Below, one piece after another: positions 28,769-37,183 of a stretch of 64,000 nucleotides of DNA. The notes beneath the pieces were generated by a model that ran no database searches, had not been told where the DNA came from, and saw only the letters and a list, made by a program, of their open reading frames with translations. The stretch comes from JAOPZW01 sp963851295 (GTDB lineage Bacteria > Actinomycetota > Thermoleophilia > Solirubrobacterales > Solirubrobacteraceae). The stretch is from contig CAWKOS010000001.1 of NCBI GenBank assembly GCA_963851295.1, forward strand, positions 1,240,001-1,304,000, in the 5' to 3' direction. The position numbers were made by a program, and so were the translations under genes. The first letter of the stretch is position 1, and the number at the start of each line of letters is the position of its first letter.

Positions 28769-29767
28769 ATGTCGTTAGAGGGCAAGGTCGTCGCCATCAC
28801 CGGCGCCTCGGCCGGCATCGGCCGCGCCACCGCACGCGAGATGGCCCGCCGCGGCGCCGACGTCGGGCTCATCGCCCGCGGAGCCGAGCGCCTCGAGGCC
28901 GCGCGGCGCGAGGTCGAGGACCTGGGCGTCCGCGCCTGCGTCGCGCCGGCCGACGTGGCGGACGCCGAGCAGGTCGAGCGCGCGGCGGCGCAGATCGAGG
29001 CCGAGCTCGGCCCGATCGACGTGTGGGTCAACAACGCCATGGCCGCCAAGCTCGCCGAGGTCGCCGACACGCGCCCGGAGGAGTTCCGCCGCGTGACCGA
29101 GGTGACCTACCTGGGCAGCGTGTACGGGACGCAGGCCGCGCTGCGGCGGATGCGCGCCCGCGATCGCGGCGTGATCGTCCAGGTCGGCTCGGCGCTGTCG
29201 CGGCGCGGCATCCCGCTGCAGTCCAGCTACTGCGCGGCCAAGCACGCCCTCAAGGGCTTCCTGGACTCGCTGCGCGTGGAGCTGCGCCACCACGGCTCGC
29301 ACGTCCGCGTCGCGCTGGTCCAGCTCCCCGGACTCAACACGCCGCAGTTCGGCTGGGTGCGGACCGACCTGCGCCGCCACCCCCGGCCGGTGCCGCCGAT
29401 CTACCAGCCCGAGGTCGCCGCGCGGGCCATCGCCTGGGCCGCCGAGCACCCGCGGCGCGAGCTGTGGGTCGGGCTGCCGACCGTCTACACGATCCTGGGC
29501 GAGAAGGTCGCCTCCGGGCTGATGGACCGCTACCTCGCGCGCACGAACTTCGCGGCGCAGCAGTCCGACACGCCGATCGTGCCGTCGCGGCGCGACGACA
29601 ACCTCCAGACGCCACCGCCGGGCGACCCCGGCGCCCACGGCCGCTTCGACGCCCAGGCCAAGCCGCGCAGCGCGCAGCTCTGGCTCGCCACGCACAAGCG
29701 CGCGCTGGCCGGCGTCGCGGGCGCTGCCGCCGCGGCGACGGCCGTCCTGCGCAGCGCGCGGCGCTGA
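28769..29767 (+). CDS. Short-chain dehydrogenase/reductase with C-terminal extension
   Basis: A 332-residue SDR. The NAD(P) motif is TGASAGIG (12-19), followed by NNAMA in place of the usual NNAG, a catalytic Ser in VGSAL and YCAAKHALKG (YxxxK). The Rossmann part ends near 250. The rest, including a final Ala-rich hydrophobic stretch (ALAGVAGAAAAATAVL), may contact membrane. Substrate unknown. TAGAGC six bases before ATG suggests leaderless translation. A GH13 gene follows 11 bases after the stop, so the two are probably co-transcribed. Confidence 0.87.
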   Translation: MSLEGKVVAITGASAGIGRATAREMARRGADVGLIARGAERLEAARREVEDLGVRACVAPADVADAEQVERAAAQIEAELGPIDVWVNNAMAAKLAEVADTRPEEFRRVTEVTYLGSVYGTQAALRRMRARDRGVIVQVGSALSRRGIPLQSSYCAAKHALKGFLDSLRVELRHHGSHVRVALVQLPGLNTPQFGWVRTDLRRHPRPVPPIYQPEVAARAIAWAAEHPRRELWVGLPTVYTILGEKVASGLMDRYLARTNFAAQQSDTPIVPSRRDDNLQTPPPGDPGAHGRFDAQAKPRSAQLWLATHKRALAGVAGAAAAATAVLRSARR

Positions 29768-29778
29768 CCGGGCCCGCG

Positions 29779-31311
29779 ATGCGCCCGGGCCCGACCAGCG
29801 ACGTGTGGTGGAAGAACGCCGTCGTCTACTGCCTGGACGTCGAGACCTTCCGCGACGCCGACGGCGACGGCTGCGGCGACATGGCGGGGCTCCTCGAAGG
29901 CATCGACCACGCGGCGCGCCTGGGCGCCTCGTGCCTGTGGCTCATGCCCTTCTACCCCACGCCCAATCGCGACGACGGCTACGACATCTCCGACTACCTG
30001 GCCGTCGACCCGCGCCTGGGCGACCTCGGCGACGTCCCCGAGGTCATCCGCCACGCCCGCGACCGCGGCCTGCGCGTGATCGTCGACCTCGTCGCCAACC
30101 ACACCTCCGACGAGCATCCCTGGTTCCGCGCGGCGCGGGCCGACCGCGCCTCGCGCTACCGCAGCTACTACGTCTGGTCCGACGACCCCGACGCCGAGGC
30201 CGGGACCACGAGGGACAACTGGACCTGGGACGAGGAGGCCGGCCAGTACTACCTGCACCGCTTCGCGGCGTTCCAGCCCGACCTGAACATCGTCAACCCC
30301 GCCGTCCGCGACGAGATCGCCAAGACGGTCGGCTTCTGGCTGACGCTGGGCGCGTCGGGCCTGCGGATGGACGCCGTACCGTTCCTCCTCGAGGAGGTCG
30401 GCGTCGACGACGTGGAGCCGGGCGAGGGCAAGCGCTGGCTGCACGCCCTGCGCGAGTACGCGATGCGACGGCGCGGCGACGCGATGCTCATGGGCGAGGT
30501 CAACGTCGACATGGCCGACCTCGAGTCCTACTTCGACGACCACGGCGACGCGCTGCACCTCGAGCTCGGCTTCCTCATCAACCAGCGCCTGTGGCTGTCG
30601 CTCGCCCGCGGCGAGGCGGCGCCGCTGGAGGACCTGATCCGCCGCCTGCCGCAGCCGCCACACGACGCCGGCTGGGCGACCTTCCTGCGCAACCACGACG
30701 AGCTCACGCTCGACAAGCTCGACCCGGCCGAGCGCGAGGAGGTCTTCGCCGCCTTCGCCCCCGAGGAGCGCATGCGGATCTACGGCCACGGGATCCGGCG
30801 CCGCGCGGCCTCCATGCTCGGCGGCGACGGGCCGCGCCTGCGGATGGCGTGGTCGCTGCTGTACTCGCTGCCCGGCACGCCGGTGATGCTCTACGGCGAC
30901 GAGACCGGGATGGTGGAGGACCTCGCGCGCGAGGGTCGCATGAGCGTGCGCACGCCGATGGACTGGGACGCCGTCGCCCGCCAGGAGCGCACGCCCGACT
31001 CGCTGCTGGGCTTCGTGCGCCGGCTCGCCCACGTGCGCCGCGCGACGCCGGAGCTGGGCTGGGGCGTCAGCACGCTCGTCGAGAACGACCCGCCGGCGCT
31101 CTTCGCGCGGCGCTCAGACTGGCAGGGCTCGACCGTGGTGACGATGCACAACCTCGGCTCCGAGACCGTCGCGGCGCAGCTCGACCTCGGCGCCGGCGTC
31201 GAGGGCGTGGACGATCTCCTGGAGCTGCGCGAGCACCGCGTCGAAGGCGGCCACCTCGCCGTCGAGCTCGGCCCCTACGGCCACCTGTGGTTGCGTGAGC
31301 GCCGCAGCTAG
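29779..31311 (+). CDS. Glycoside hydrolase family 13 enzyme, trehalose-synthase/alpha-amylase-like
   Basis: A 510-residue cytoplasmic protein with a complete GH13 catalytic set: region I VDLVANHTS (103-110), nucleophile D198 in GLRMDAVPF, acid/base E240 in LMGEVN and transition-state stabiliser D307 in RNHDEL. The opening WWKNAVVYCLDVETFRDADG and the RSYYVWSDDP segment are closest in pattern to trehalose synthase and related alpha-glucan enzymes. It is shorter than typical TreS (about 550-600). It may interconvert alpha-glucosides. Its TAG stop shares CTAG with the stop of the convergent NDH-2 gene. Confidence 0.87.
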   Translation: MRPGPTSDVWWKNAVVYCLDVETFRDADGDGCGDMAGLLEGIDHAARLGASCLWLMPFYPTPNRDDGYDISDYLAVDPRLGDLGDVPEVIRHARDRGLRVIVDLVANHTSDEHPWFRAARADRASRYRSYYVWSDDPDAEAGTTRDNWTWDEEAGQYYLHRFAAFQPDLNIVNPAVRDEIAKTVGFWLTLGASGLRMDAVPFLLEEVGVDDVEPGEGKRWLHALREYAMRRRGDAMLMGEVNVDMADLESYFDDHGDALHLELGFLINQRLWLSLARGEAAPLEDLIRRLPQPPHDAGWATFLRNHDELTLDKLDPAEREEVFAAFAPEERMRIYGHGIRRRAASMLGGDGPRLRMAWSLLYSLPGTPVMLYGDETGMVEDLAREGRMSVRTPMDWDAVARQERTPDSLLGFVRRLAHVRRATPELGWGVSTLVENDPPALFARRSDWQGSTVVTMHNLGSETVAAQLDLGAGVEGVDDLLELREHRVEGGHLAVELGPYGHLWLRERRS

Positions 31312-32621
31312 TCCTCGTGGTGCGGGTAGGTGATCAGCCGCGCCCCGCGCCCGTGGGTGAAGAACGAGATCGCCCAGCGGATCAGCACGAGCACCCGGTT
31401 CTGGAAGCCGATCAGGTAGAAGATGTGGATCAGCAGCCACGTGTCCCACGCGATGAGCCCGCTGAGCCTGATCCCCTTGATGTCGGCGACGGCGCGCGCG
31501 CGGCCGATCGTCGCCAGGTTGCCCTTGTCGACGTAGCGGAAGGGCGGCGACGGGTTGCCGCGCAGGCGCTCGCGGACCACCTTCGCCGCGTGGCGGCCCT
31601 GTTGCATGGCCACCGGGGCGACGCCGGGGTAGACGGTCGACTCGCCGTCGGTCCCGCGTACCCGGACCATGTCGCCGATCGCGAGCACTTCCGGGTGGCC
31701 CGGCAGCGACAGGTCGGGCTCGACCTCCAGCCGCCCCGCTGAGTCGGGCTCGCGGCCCGCCTTGGCGGCGAGCTTGCCGGCCAGCTCGGAGGCCACCACG
31801 CCCGCCGCCCAGACGACGGTGCGCGCCGGGATCGTCTCGGGCTCGCCGTCGTGGGGCTTGACGGTGACCGAGTGCTCGTCGAGGTCGACGACCAGCTCGT
31901 TGAGCCGCGGCGTCACCCCCAGCCGCTCCAGCGAGCGCAGCGCCTTGGCCGAGAGCGAGGGCGGGAAGGTGCCCAGGACGCGGTCGGCCCCCTCGATGAG
32001 CAGGATCTGCGCCTCGGCCGGCTCGATGACGCGGAACTCGCCGTGCATCCCGCGGGCGACCTCCGCGATCTGGCCGGCCATCTCGACGCCGGTCGGCCCC
32101 GCGCCGACGACCGCGAAGGTCAGCCACGCCGCCCGCGCGGCGGGGTCCTCCTCGAGCTCGGCGGCCTCGAAGGCGCCGAGGACGCGCCCGCGGACGGCGA
32201 GCGCGCCCTCCAGCGACTTGACCTCGGCCGCGACCTCGCGCCACTGCTCGTGGCCGAAGTAGGAGTACTGCGAGCCGCCCGAGACGATCAGGGTGTCGTA
32301 GCCCAGGCGCTCCGGCGCGACGCCGTGGACCGCCGGCGCGAGAGCGAGCTCGCGGGCCTCGACGTCGATGTCGGCGACCTCGGCGAGGACGACGCGGACG
32401 TTGCGCCGCCGGCGGAAGATGCGCCGCAGCGGGTAGCAGATCTCCGCCGGGGCCAGGGCGCCCGTGGCCACCTGGTAGGCGAGCGGCTGGAAGAGGTGGA
32501 AGTTGCGCTTGTCGACGAGGGTCACGTCGACCGGCAGGCGGGCGAGCTTCAGCGCCGCCTGCAGCCCCCCGAAGCCGCCGCCGACGACGACGACGTGATG
32601 GCGCCCCGCGTGCGTGCTCAT
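31308..32621 (-). CDS. ndh: Type II NADH dehydrogenase (NDH-2)
   Basis: A 437-residue single-subunit FAD enzyme. It has an N-terminal FAD Rossmann motif VVVVGGGFGGLQAA, an NADH-binding Rossmann motif VVGAGPTGVEMAGQ, a FAD-closing VLAIGDMVRV and a C-terminal membrane-anchoring hydrophobic region (AWDTWLLIHIFYLIGFQNR). It passes electrons from NADH to quinone without pumping protons. ATG 32621 is chosen because TAGTGC lies eight bases upstream; a longer GTG start (32633) would overlap that box. Convergent with the GH13 gene, sharing CTAG. Confidence 0.9.
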   Translation of the reverse strand: MSTHAGRHHVVVVGGGFGGLQAALKLARLPVDVTLVDKRNFHLFQPLAYQVATGALAPAEICYPLRRIFRRRRNVRVVLAEVADIDVEARELALAPAVHGVAPERLGYDTLIVSGGSQYSYFGHEQWREVAAEVKSLEGALAVRGRVLGAFEAAELEEDPAARAAWLTFAVVGAGPTGVEMAGQIAEVARGMHGEFRVIEPAEAQILLIEGADRVLGTFPPSLSAKALRSLERLGVTPRLNELVVDLDEHSVTVKPHDGEPETIPARTVVWAAGVVASELAGKLAAKAGREPDSAGRLEVEPDLSLPGHPEVLAIGDMVRVRGTDGESTVYPGVAPVAMQQGRHAAKVVRERLRGNPSPPFRYVDKGNLATIGRARAVADIKGIRLSGLIAWDTWLLIHIFYLIGFQNRVLVLIRWAISFFTHGRGARLITYPHHED

Positions 32622-32647
32622 GGCACGCGGCACTACAGCAGAATGCT

Positions 32648-32678
32648 GACGGGGCGGCCCCCTGCAGGCCGCCCCGTC
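32648..32678 (-). terminator. Hairpin terminator of the secreted protease gene
   Basis: GACGGGGCGGCC (32648-32659) pairs perfectly with GGCCGCCCCGTC (32667-32678) around a seven-base loop. It lies 29 bases after the protease stop on the minus strand and before the NDH-2 start. Confidence 0.65.
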
Positions 32679-32707
32679 GTCCCACTGCCCTTACGTTCGG
32701 GCGTCGC

Positions 32708-33526
32708 TCAGATCGGCAGCAGCGGCCCGGTGAAGGGCTCGGTGCCGTTGGCGAGCGTCACGCCGAAGCCGCCGGTGCTGTTGGCGTAGGCGAGCTCCTT
32801 GGCGACGTCGCCGACGCCGTTGCTGCCGGCCAGCGGCGCGATCGCGACCGTGCTCAGGACGCCCAGCGCGTTGCCGGAGGCGTCGAGGAAGGCCGAGCCC
32901 GAGTCGCCGGGGATGCCGGGGGTCACGGTGTAGACGGTGTGGCTCCAGCCGTTGCCGTCGTCGCCGACGCTCTTGCCCTGCTTGGGGCTGAGCTGGGTGA
33001 CGCCGCCGCGCAGCTCGGAGTTGCCGAAGCTCAGGACCGTGTCGCCGGCGGCGGTGCCGCCGCTGTGGACCCCGGTGGGGCCGCCCCAGAACGGGATCGA
33101 CGGGTTGACGCTGCCGACGTCCGCCGGGTCGACCTTGACGAGCGCCAGGTCGTTGAAGGCGCACGTGTCGGCGTCGCCCTCACCGTGGGACTGCATCGTC
33201 AGCCACGAGTTGTAGACCAACGTGCCCGGCTTGCTGCCGCCGATGTCGACCGAGGTGCCGATCGGGAGCGAGCCGCTCGTGCAGCCGTTGGTGTCCGTCG
33301 AGCCGCCGGTGCCCGAGCAGTGGGCGGCCTGGCCGAGATAGACGTTGGACGCGTCGTAGAAGACGAAGTTGGCGGTGCACTGCGCGCCGTCCGTGAAGGT
33401 CTGGACGCCGGGATGGATGGTGGCGCTGGACGCGGGGGCCCACGAGGGCGCCGCCGAGGCCGAGCCGGCCACGATCGCGCACACGGCAACGGCGAGCGCG
33501 AGGGCCGTCAGCAAGCGGGACTGCAT
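32708..33526 (-). CDS. Secreted trypsin-like serine protease (S1/chymotrypsin fold)
   Basis: A 272-residue exported protein. Signal peptide 1-26 (ending ASA-AP) is followed by a chymotrypsin-fold domain with H69 (QAAHC), D126 (AFNDLALVKV) and S209 (GIPGDSGSA). Paired cysteines flank the His (C50, C70) and the 80s-120s. No propeptide of note. The substrate may be host or environmental protein. ATG 33526 has AGGAGG upstream; longer starts add unlikely sequence. A 10-bp inverted repeat lies in the upstream region (33528-33595). A strong hairpin follows the stop. Confidence 0.85.
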   Translation of the reverse strand: MQSRLLTALALAVAVCAIVAGSASAAPSWAPASSATIHPGVQTFTDGAQCTANFVFYDASNVYLGQAAHCSGTGGSTDTNGCTSGSLPIGTSVDIGGSKPGTLVYNSWLTMQSHGEGDADTCAFNDLALVKVDPADVGSVNPSIPFWGGPTGVHSGGTAAGDTVLSFGNSELRGGVTQLSPKQGKSVGDDGNGWSHTVYTVTPGIPGDSGSAFLDASGNALGVLSTVAIAPLAGSNGVGDVAKELAYANSTGGFGVTLANGTEPFTGPLLPI

Positions 33527-33645
33527 CGTTCGGTCTGCCTCCTGAGAAGTGTTGGGGAACCCCTGGTACCCCCTAACGAGAGGTTCAGACCGAACTTGCG
33601 GTGGGCATGGCAATCCGTGGCAAGCAACGAGAGGACCCACCCACC

Positions 33646-33933
33646 ATGCCCACCCCCACAGCCGCCCGCGTCATGGCGCGGGGCCGGCACATCGAGCTGC
33701 GCCGGTGGGAGCGCGATCCCGCCGGGGAGCGGGCGTTCCAGCCGGACAACCGACACGAGCACGTCGCCTACGTGGAGGCGGGCGCGCTGATCGTGACGAT
33801 CGACGGCGGGCCGCCGCTGGAGGTCCACGCGGGCGACTCCTACGTCGTCCCGCCCGGGACCACGTACCGCTTCGAGGTGCTCGAGCCCAGCGCCGTCGTC
33901 GAGGCGGTCAGTCCGCCCGCGGCTGTGCACTGA
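33646..33933 (+). CDS. Small cupin-fold protein
   Basis: A 95-residue single-domain cupin with a beta-barrel pattern: EHVAYVEAGALIVTIDG, then GDSYVVPPGTTYRFEVLEPS (the second cupin motif). The metal-binding histidines are incomplete: motif 1 retains the HEHVAY region, motif 2 has the PPGTTY loop with Tyr instead of His. It could bind a small ligand without metal catalysis. ATG 33646 gives a compact domain; in-frame ATG 33607 is an alternative. Function unknown. Confidence 0.75.
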   Translation: MPTPTAARVMARGRHIELRRWERDPAGERAFQPDNRHEHVAYVEAGALIVTIDGGPPLEVHAGDSYVVPPGTTYRFEVLEPSAVVEAVSPPAAVH

Positions 33934-33961
33934 TTTCAGGTTCTTCTTCCTACGCGCCGTG

Positions 33962-33990
33962 TTGACACGCCGTCCAGTTTGGGTAGGAGC
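33962..33990 (+). promoter_or_regulatory. Promoter of the PAS-LuxR gene
   Basis: TTGACA (33962-33967), a 16-base spacer and TAGGAG (33984-33989), placed seven bases before GTG 33997. AGGAG could also act as a ribosome-binding site, so leaderless and leadered modes are both possible. Confidence 0.45.
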
Positions 33991-33996
33991 GTGCGC

Positions 33997-34623
33997 GTGT
34001 CCGACCAGACCCTGACAGCGGCGGCGGCTCTCGACGCCATCGAGGAGGGCGTCCTGGTCCAGGACGCCGAGACCCAGGTCGTCTACGCCAACCGCGCCGC
34101 GGGCGAGCTGCTGGGCGTCGATCGCGAGCAGTTGCGCGGCCGGCGCGAGCTCCCGGAGCCATGCGAGTGCCTGTCGGAGTCCGGCGAGGCCCTCCCCGGC
34201 GACGGCTGGCCGTGCGCCGACGCGCTGCGCACGGGCCGCCCGCAGCGCCCGCGCGTCATGGGCATCAAGCGCGCCGACGGCCGCGTGCGCTGGGTGCGGG
34301 CCTGCTCGCGCCCCATCGGCCGCTCGGTCCTCACCTCGCTACTGGACGTGACGGCGCTGCGCCGCGCCGAGGAGGACGCGGCGGCGCTCGCGTCGCGCCT
34401 GGGGTCCAACGGCCACGCCACCGGCGTGCTCTCGCCGCGCGAGCATCAGGTCGTCGAGCTGCTGGCCGCCGGGCTCACCGGCGAGCAGGTCGCCGAGCGC
34501 CTCGGCATCTCTCCCGCGACCGTCCGCGTCCACATCCGCAACGCCACCGGCAAGCTGGGCGCCAACACGCGCACGCAGGCCGTCGCCATCGCCGTCGCCC
34601 GCGGCGAGGTCGCCGCGCCATAA
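33997..34623 (+). CDS. PAS-domain LuxR-family transcriptional regulator
   Basis: A 208-residue regulator. A PAS fold (about 5-125: ALDAIEEGVLVQDAETQVVY, then GRVRWVRACSRPI) precedes a LuxR/GerE helix-turn-helix (LSPREHQVVELLAAGLTGEQ, then SPATVRVHIRNATGKLG). No receiver domain, so it probably responds to a ligand or redox state through PAS. GTG 33997 is preferred over upstream TTG/GTG codons because of AGGAG and the promoter spacing. A GGDEF-EAL gene follows 54 bases downstream and may be a target. Confidence 0.85.
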   Translation: MSDQTLTAAAALDAIEEGVLVQDAETQVVYANRAAGELLGVDREQLRGRRELPEPCECLSESGEALPGDGWPCADALRTGRPQRPRVMGIKRADGRVRWVRACSRPIGRSVLTSLLDVTALRRAEEDAAALASRLGSNGHATGVLSPREHQVVELLAAGLTGEQVAERLGISPATVRVHIRNATGKLGANTRTQAVAIAVARGEVAAP

Positions 34624-34677
34624 AGACGGCGTCAGCCCCGATTCAACCGCCCCTCCGGGGGGCCGACTACTTGGTGC

Positions 34678-36954
34678 GTGGCCCGTTATGGACCCGCGAA
34701 GTCGATGCCGTCCGGGCGCTCGCGCGCCCTTGCCGCCGCGTGGGCGGTCGGCGGCCTCGCGCTGTTCGCGAGCACGGTCCGCAGCACCATGGGGCCGGGC
34801 GCCGACACCCTCGTCTGGCAGCTCGTCTTCGCCGCCGTGTTCGTCGCGGCCGCCGCGCTGTGCCTGGCGCGCGCCGCGTGGGTCCAGGCCGAGCGCGTCA
34901 CCTGGCTGTGCATCGGCGTCGGCGTGCTCCTGCACGCCTCCGGCTGGCTCGTCGACTTCATCGCCTACCACGGCGACGCGCCGATGCCCTCCTTCAGCGA
35001 CCCGCTGTGGCTGGGCGCCTACCTGGGCTTCTACCCCGCCGTCGTGCTCCTCGGCCGCGACCGCTACGCGCGCCGGGGCGTCGGCATGTGGCTCGACGGC
35101 ATCCTCGGCGCCCTCGCCCTCGGCGCCGTCGTCGCGGCCACCGCGCTGCAGGCCTCGCTCGCGCACCTCGACGCCGCGGGCAGCGCCGCGGTCACCGGCG
35201 CCGCCTATCCGCTGGCCGACGTCGCGCTGCTGACCTTCCTGGCCACCATGTTCGCCGGCCCGAGCGGACGGCCGAGCTCCTCGGGCGTCGCCCTCGTCGC
35301 CGGGCTCGTCGTGCTCGCCGGCGTCGACACCGGCTTCGCGGTCGACAGCGCCAACGGCGGCTGGCTGGCGGGCGGCTCCTACGACCCGGCCTGGGGACTG
35401 GCCATGCTCCTGATGGCGGGCGCCGCCTGGCTGCCCGCCCGCCGCGCGCCGATCATCGGCACGACGCGGCGCACGCTCGTCTTCCCGTCGGCCTTCGCCG
35501 CGGTCGCGGTCGGCGTGCTCGTCTACGGCCAGACCGTGCGCCTGAACCCGGTCGCGGTGACGCTGGCCGTTCTGGCGCTGCTCACGGTGATGGTCCGCAT
35601 GGCGCTGCTGCTGCGCGAGACGGCCGCGCTGGCGGTCTCGCGAAAGCTCTCGCTCACCGACGACCTCACGGGCCTAGGCAACCGCCGCTCGTTCAGCGCC
35701 GAGGTCGAGGCCTCGATCGCCGACGAGCGCGCGTGCGCGCTGCTGATGATCGACCTCGACCAGTTCAAGGAGCTCAACGACACGCTCGGCCACCACGTCG
35801 GCGACGAGCTGCTGCGCTGCGTCGGCGAGCGGCTGGGCGGTACGACGCGCCCCGGCGACATCGTCGCGCGCCTGGGCGGCGACGAGTTCGGCGTCCTGCT
35901 CAAGGGCGCCGACACCGAGGTGGCGACGGTCGCCGCGGTCCGCCTGCGCGGCGCGCTGGGGCGGCCCTTCGCGCTGGCCGGGATCTCGCTGCACGTCGGC
36001 GCCAGCGTCGGCATCGCGGCCTTCCCCGAGCACGCCGAAGACGCCGGCACCCTCATGCGCCACGCCGACGTCGCCATGTACGAGGCCAAGCGCGGGCGCA
36101 CGGGCCACGAGGTCTACGAGTCCGAGGGCGACCACCACAGCCGCGACCGGCTCGCGCTGGCGGGCGAGGTCCGCCGCGCGCTGGCCAACGACGAGCTCGC
36201 CCTGCATTACCAGCCGGCCGCCGACCTCGTGACCGGCGAGCTCATCGGCGTCGAGGCGCTCGTGCGCTGGCGCCACCCCGAGCGCGGGCTGCTCGCGCCC
36301 GGCGCCTTCCTGCCCGCCATCGAGCACACCGAGCTCATGCGCGAGCTCAGCCGCCGCGTCCTCGCGATGGCGATCTGCCAGGCGGGCGCCTGGTTCCGCC
36401 TGGACCGCCCGTGGCGCGTGTCGGCCAACCTCTCGGCCACCGACCTGCTCGACCGCAGCCTGGTCGACGACGTCGCCTCGCTGCTGCGCCGCTACGGCAC
36501 GCCCGCGCGGCGGGTCACGCTCGAGGTGACCGAGAGCGTGCTCATGACCGACCCGGTGCGCGCGATGGAGGTCCTCGGCGAGCTGCGAGGCCTCGGCGTC
36601 CAGCTCGCGCTCGACGACTTCGGCACCGGCTGGTCCTCGCTGACGCACCTGCAGCGCATGCCGGTGCACGAGATCAAGATCGACCGCTCGTTCGTGGCCG
36701 CCATGGCCACGGACGCCGGCTCGGCCGCGATCGTCGCCTCCACGGTCGACCTGGCGCACGCCCTGGGCCTGCGCGTCGTGGCCGAGGGGATCGAGGACGG
36801 GGCGACGTGGACGCGCCTGCGCGCCGTGGGCTGCGACGCGGCCCAGGGCTACCACCTCTCGCGGCCGCTGCCGCCGGGCGAGCTCGAGGCCACGATCGAC
36901 GACATCGCCGAGCGCTCCCGCGCCGCGGCGGAGGCCCCTCCGCTCACCGCCTGA
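34678..36954 (+). CDS. Membrane-bound GGDEF-EAL cyclic-di-GMP enzyme
   Basis: A 758-residue protein: about eight membrane helices (residues 15-310), a GGDEF domain (~325-485) with intact LGGDEFG near 400, and an EAL domain (~495-745) with GVEALVRWRHPERG near 525, DDFGTGWSS and KIDRSFV. Both the cyclase and phosphodiesterase signatures are complete, so it may make or break c-di-GMP depending on the membrane sensor's state. An RxxD inhibitory site upstream of GGDEF is not obvious. A c-di-GMP-I riboswitch lies 95 bases downstream on the same strand. Confidence 0.92.
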   Translation: MARYGPAKSMPSGRSRALAAAWAVGGLALFASTVRSTMGPGADTLVWQLVFAAVFVAAAALCLARAAWVQAERVTWLCIGVGVLLHASGWLVDFIAYHGDAPMPSFSDPLWLGAYLGFYPAVVLLGRDRYARRGVGMWLDGILGALALGAVVAATALQASLAHLDAAGSAAVTGAAYPLADVALLTFLATMFAGPSGRPSSSGVALVAGLVVLAGVDTGFAVDSANGGWLAGGSYDPAWGLAMLLMAGAAWLPARRAPIIGTTRRTLVFPSAFAAVAVGVLVYGQTVRLNPVAVTLAVLALLTVMVRMALLLRETAALAVSRKLSLTDDLTGLGNRRSFSAEVEASIADERACALLMIDLDQFKELNDTLGHHVGDELLRCVGERLGGTTRPGDIVARLGGDEFGVLLKGADTEVATVAAVRLRGALGRPFALAGISLHVGASVGIAAFPEHAEDAGTLMRHADVAMYEAKRGRTGHEVYESEGDHHSRDRLALAGEVRRALANDELALHYQPAADLVTGELIGVEALVRWRHPERGLLAPGAFLPAIEHTELMRELSRRVLAMAICQAGAWFRLDRPWRVSANLSATDLLDRSLVDDVASLLRRYGTPARRVTLEVTESVLMTDPVRAMEVLGELRGLGVQLALDDFGTGWSSLTHLQRMPVHEIKIDRSFVAAMATDAGSAAIVASTVDLAHALGLRVVAEGIEDGATWTRLRAVGCDAAQGYHLSRPLPPGELEATIDDIAERSRAAAEAPPLTA

Positions 36955-36964
36955 CCGGCAGAAC

Positions 36965-36984
36965 TCGCCGTTCGGCGATAGTTT
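36965..36984 (+). terminator. Short hairpin after the GGDEF-EAL gene
   Basis: TCGCC (36965-36969), GTTC loop and GGCGA (36974-36978), followed by TAGTTT. Weak but suitably placed to separate the GGDEF-EAL transcript from the riboswitch. Confidence 0.35.
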
Positions 36985-37048
36985 GGCGCCGCCCGCCCTC
37001 GTACGGTCGTCCATGTGCGTTTGGAGAGGCCCTACCATGGTCGTCGCA

Positions 37049-37131
37049 TCGAGTCCGCACAGGGCAAACCCGCCGCGAGGCGGGGACGCAAAGCCAGAGG
37101 TCTCTCGCAGACGGCTCGGCTACCGGCTCTC
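37049..37131 (+). promoter_or_regulatory. Cyclic-di-GMP-I (GEMM-I) riboswitch
   Basis: All conserved blocks are present: CACAGGGCAAACC, P2 CCCGCC-GCGA-GGCGGG with its GNRA tetraloop, GGGACGCAAAGCC, a variable P3 arm and CGGCTACCGG. P1 can form between GAG(T)CCG (37051-37057) and CGGCTC (about 37123-37128). The aptamer binds c-di-GMP. It lies directly downstream of a GGDEF-EAL gene and 53 bases before the AAGGAGG-led ATG of a small ORF. An upstream stretch TGGAGAGGCC (37022-37031) can pair with GGCTCTCCA (37124-37132) and so compete with P1. Confidence 0.93.
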
Positions 37132-37183
37132 CAGGGGTGCACGCCACGGACGGCGAGTGACCTGGCAACAAGGAGGCCAACCC

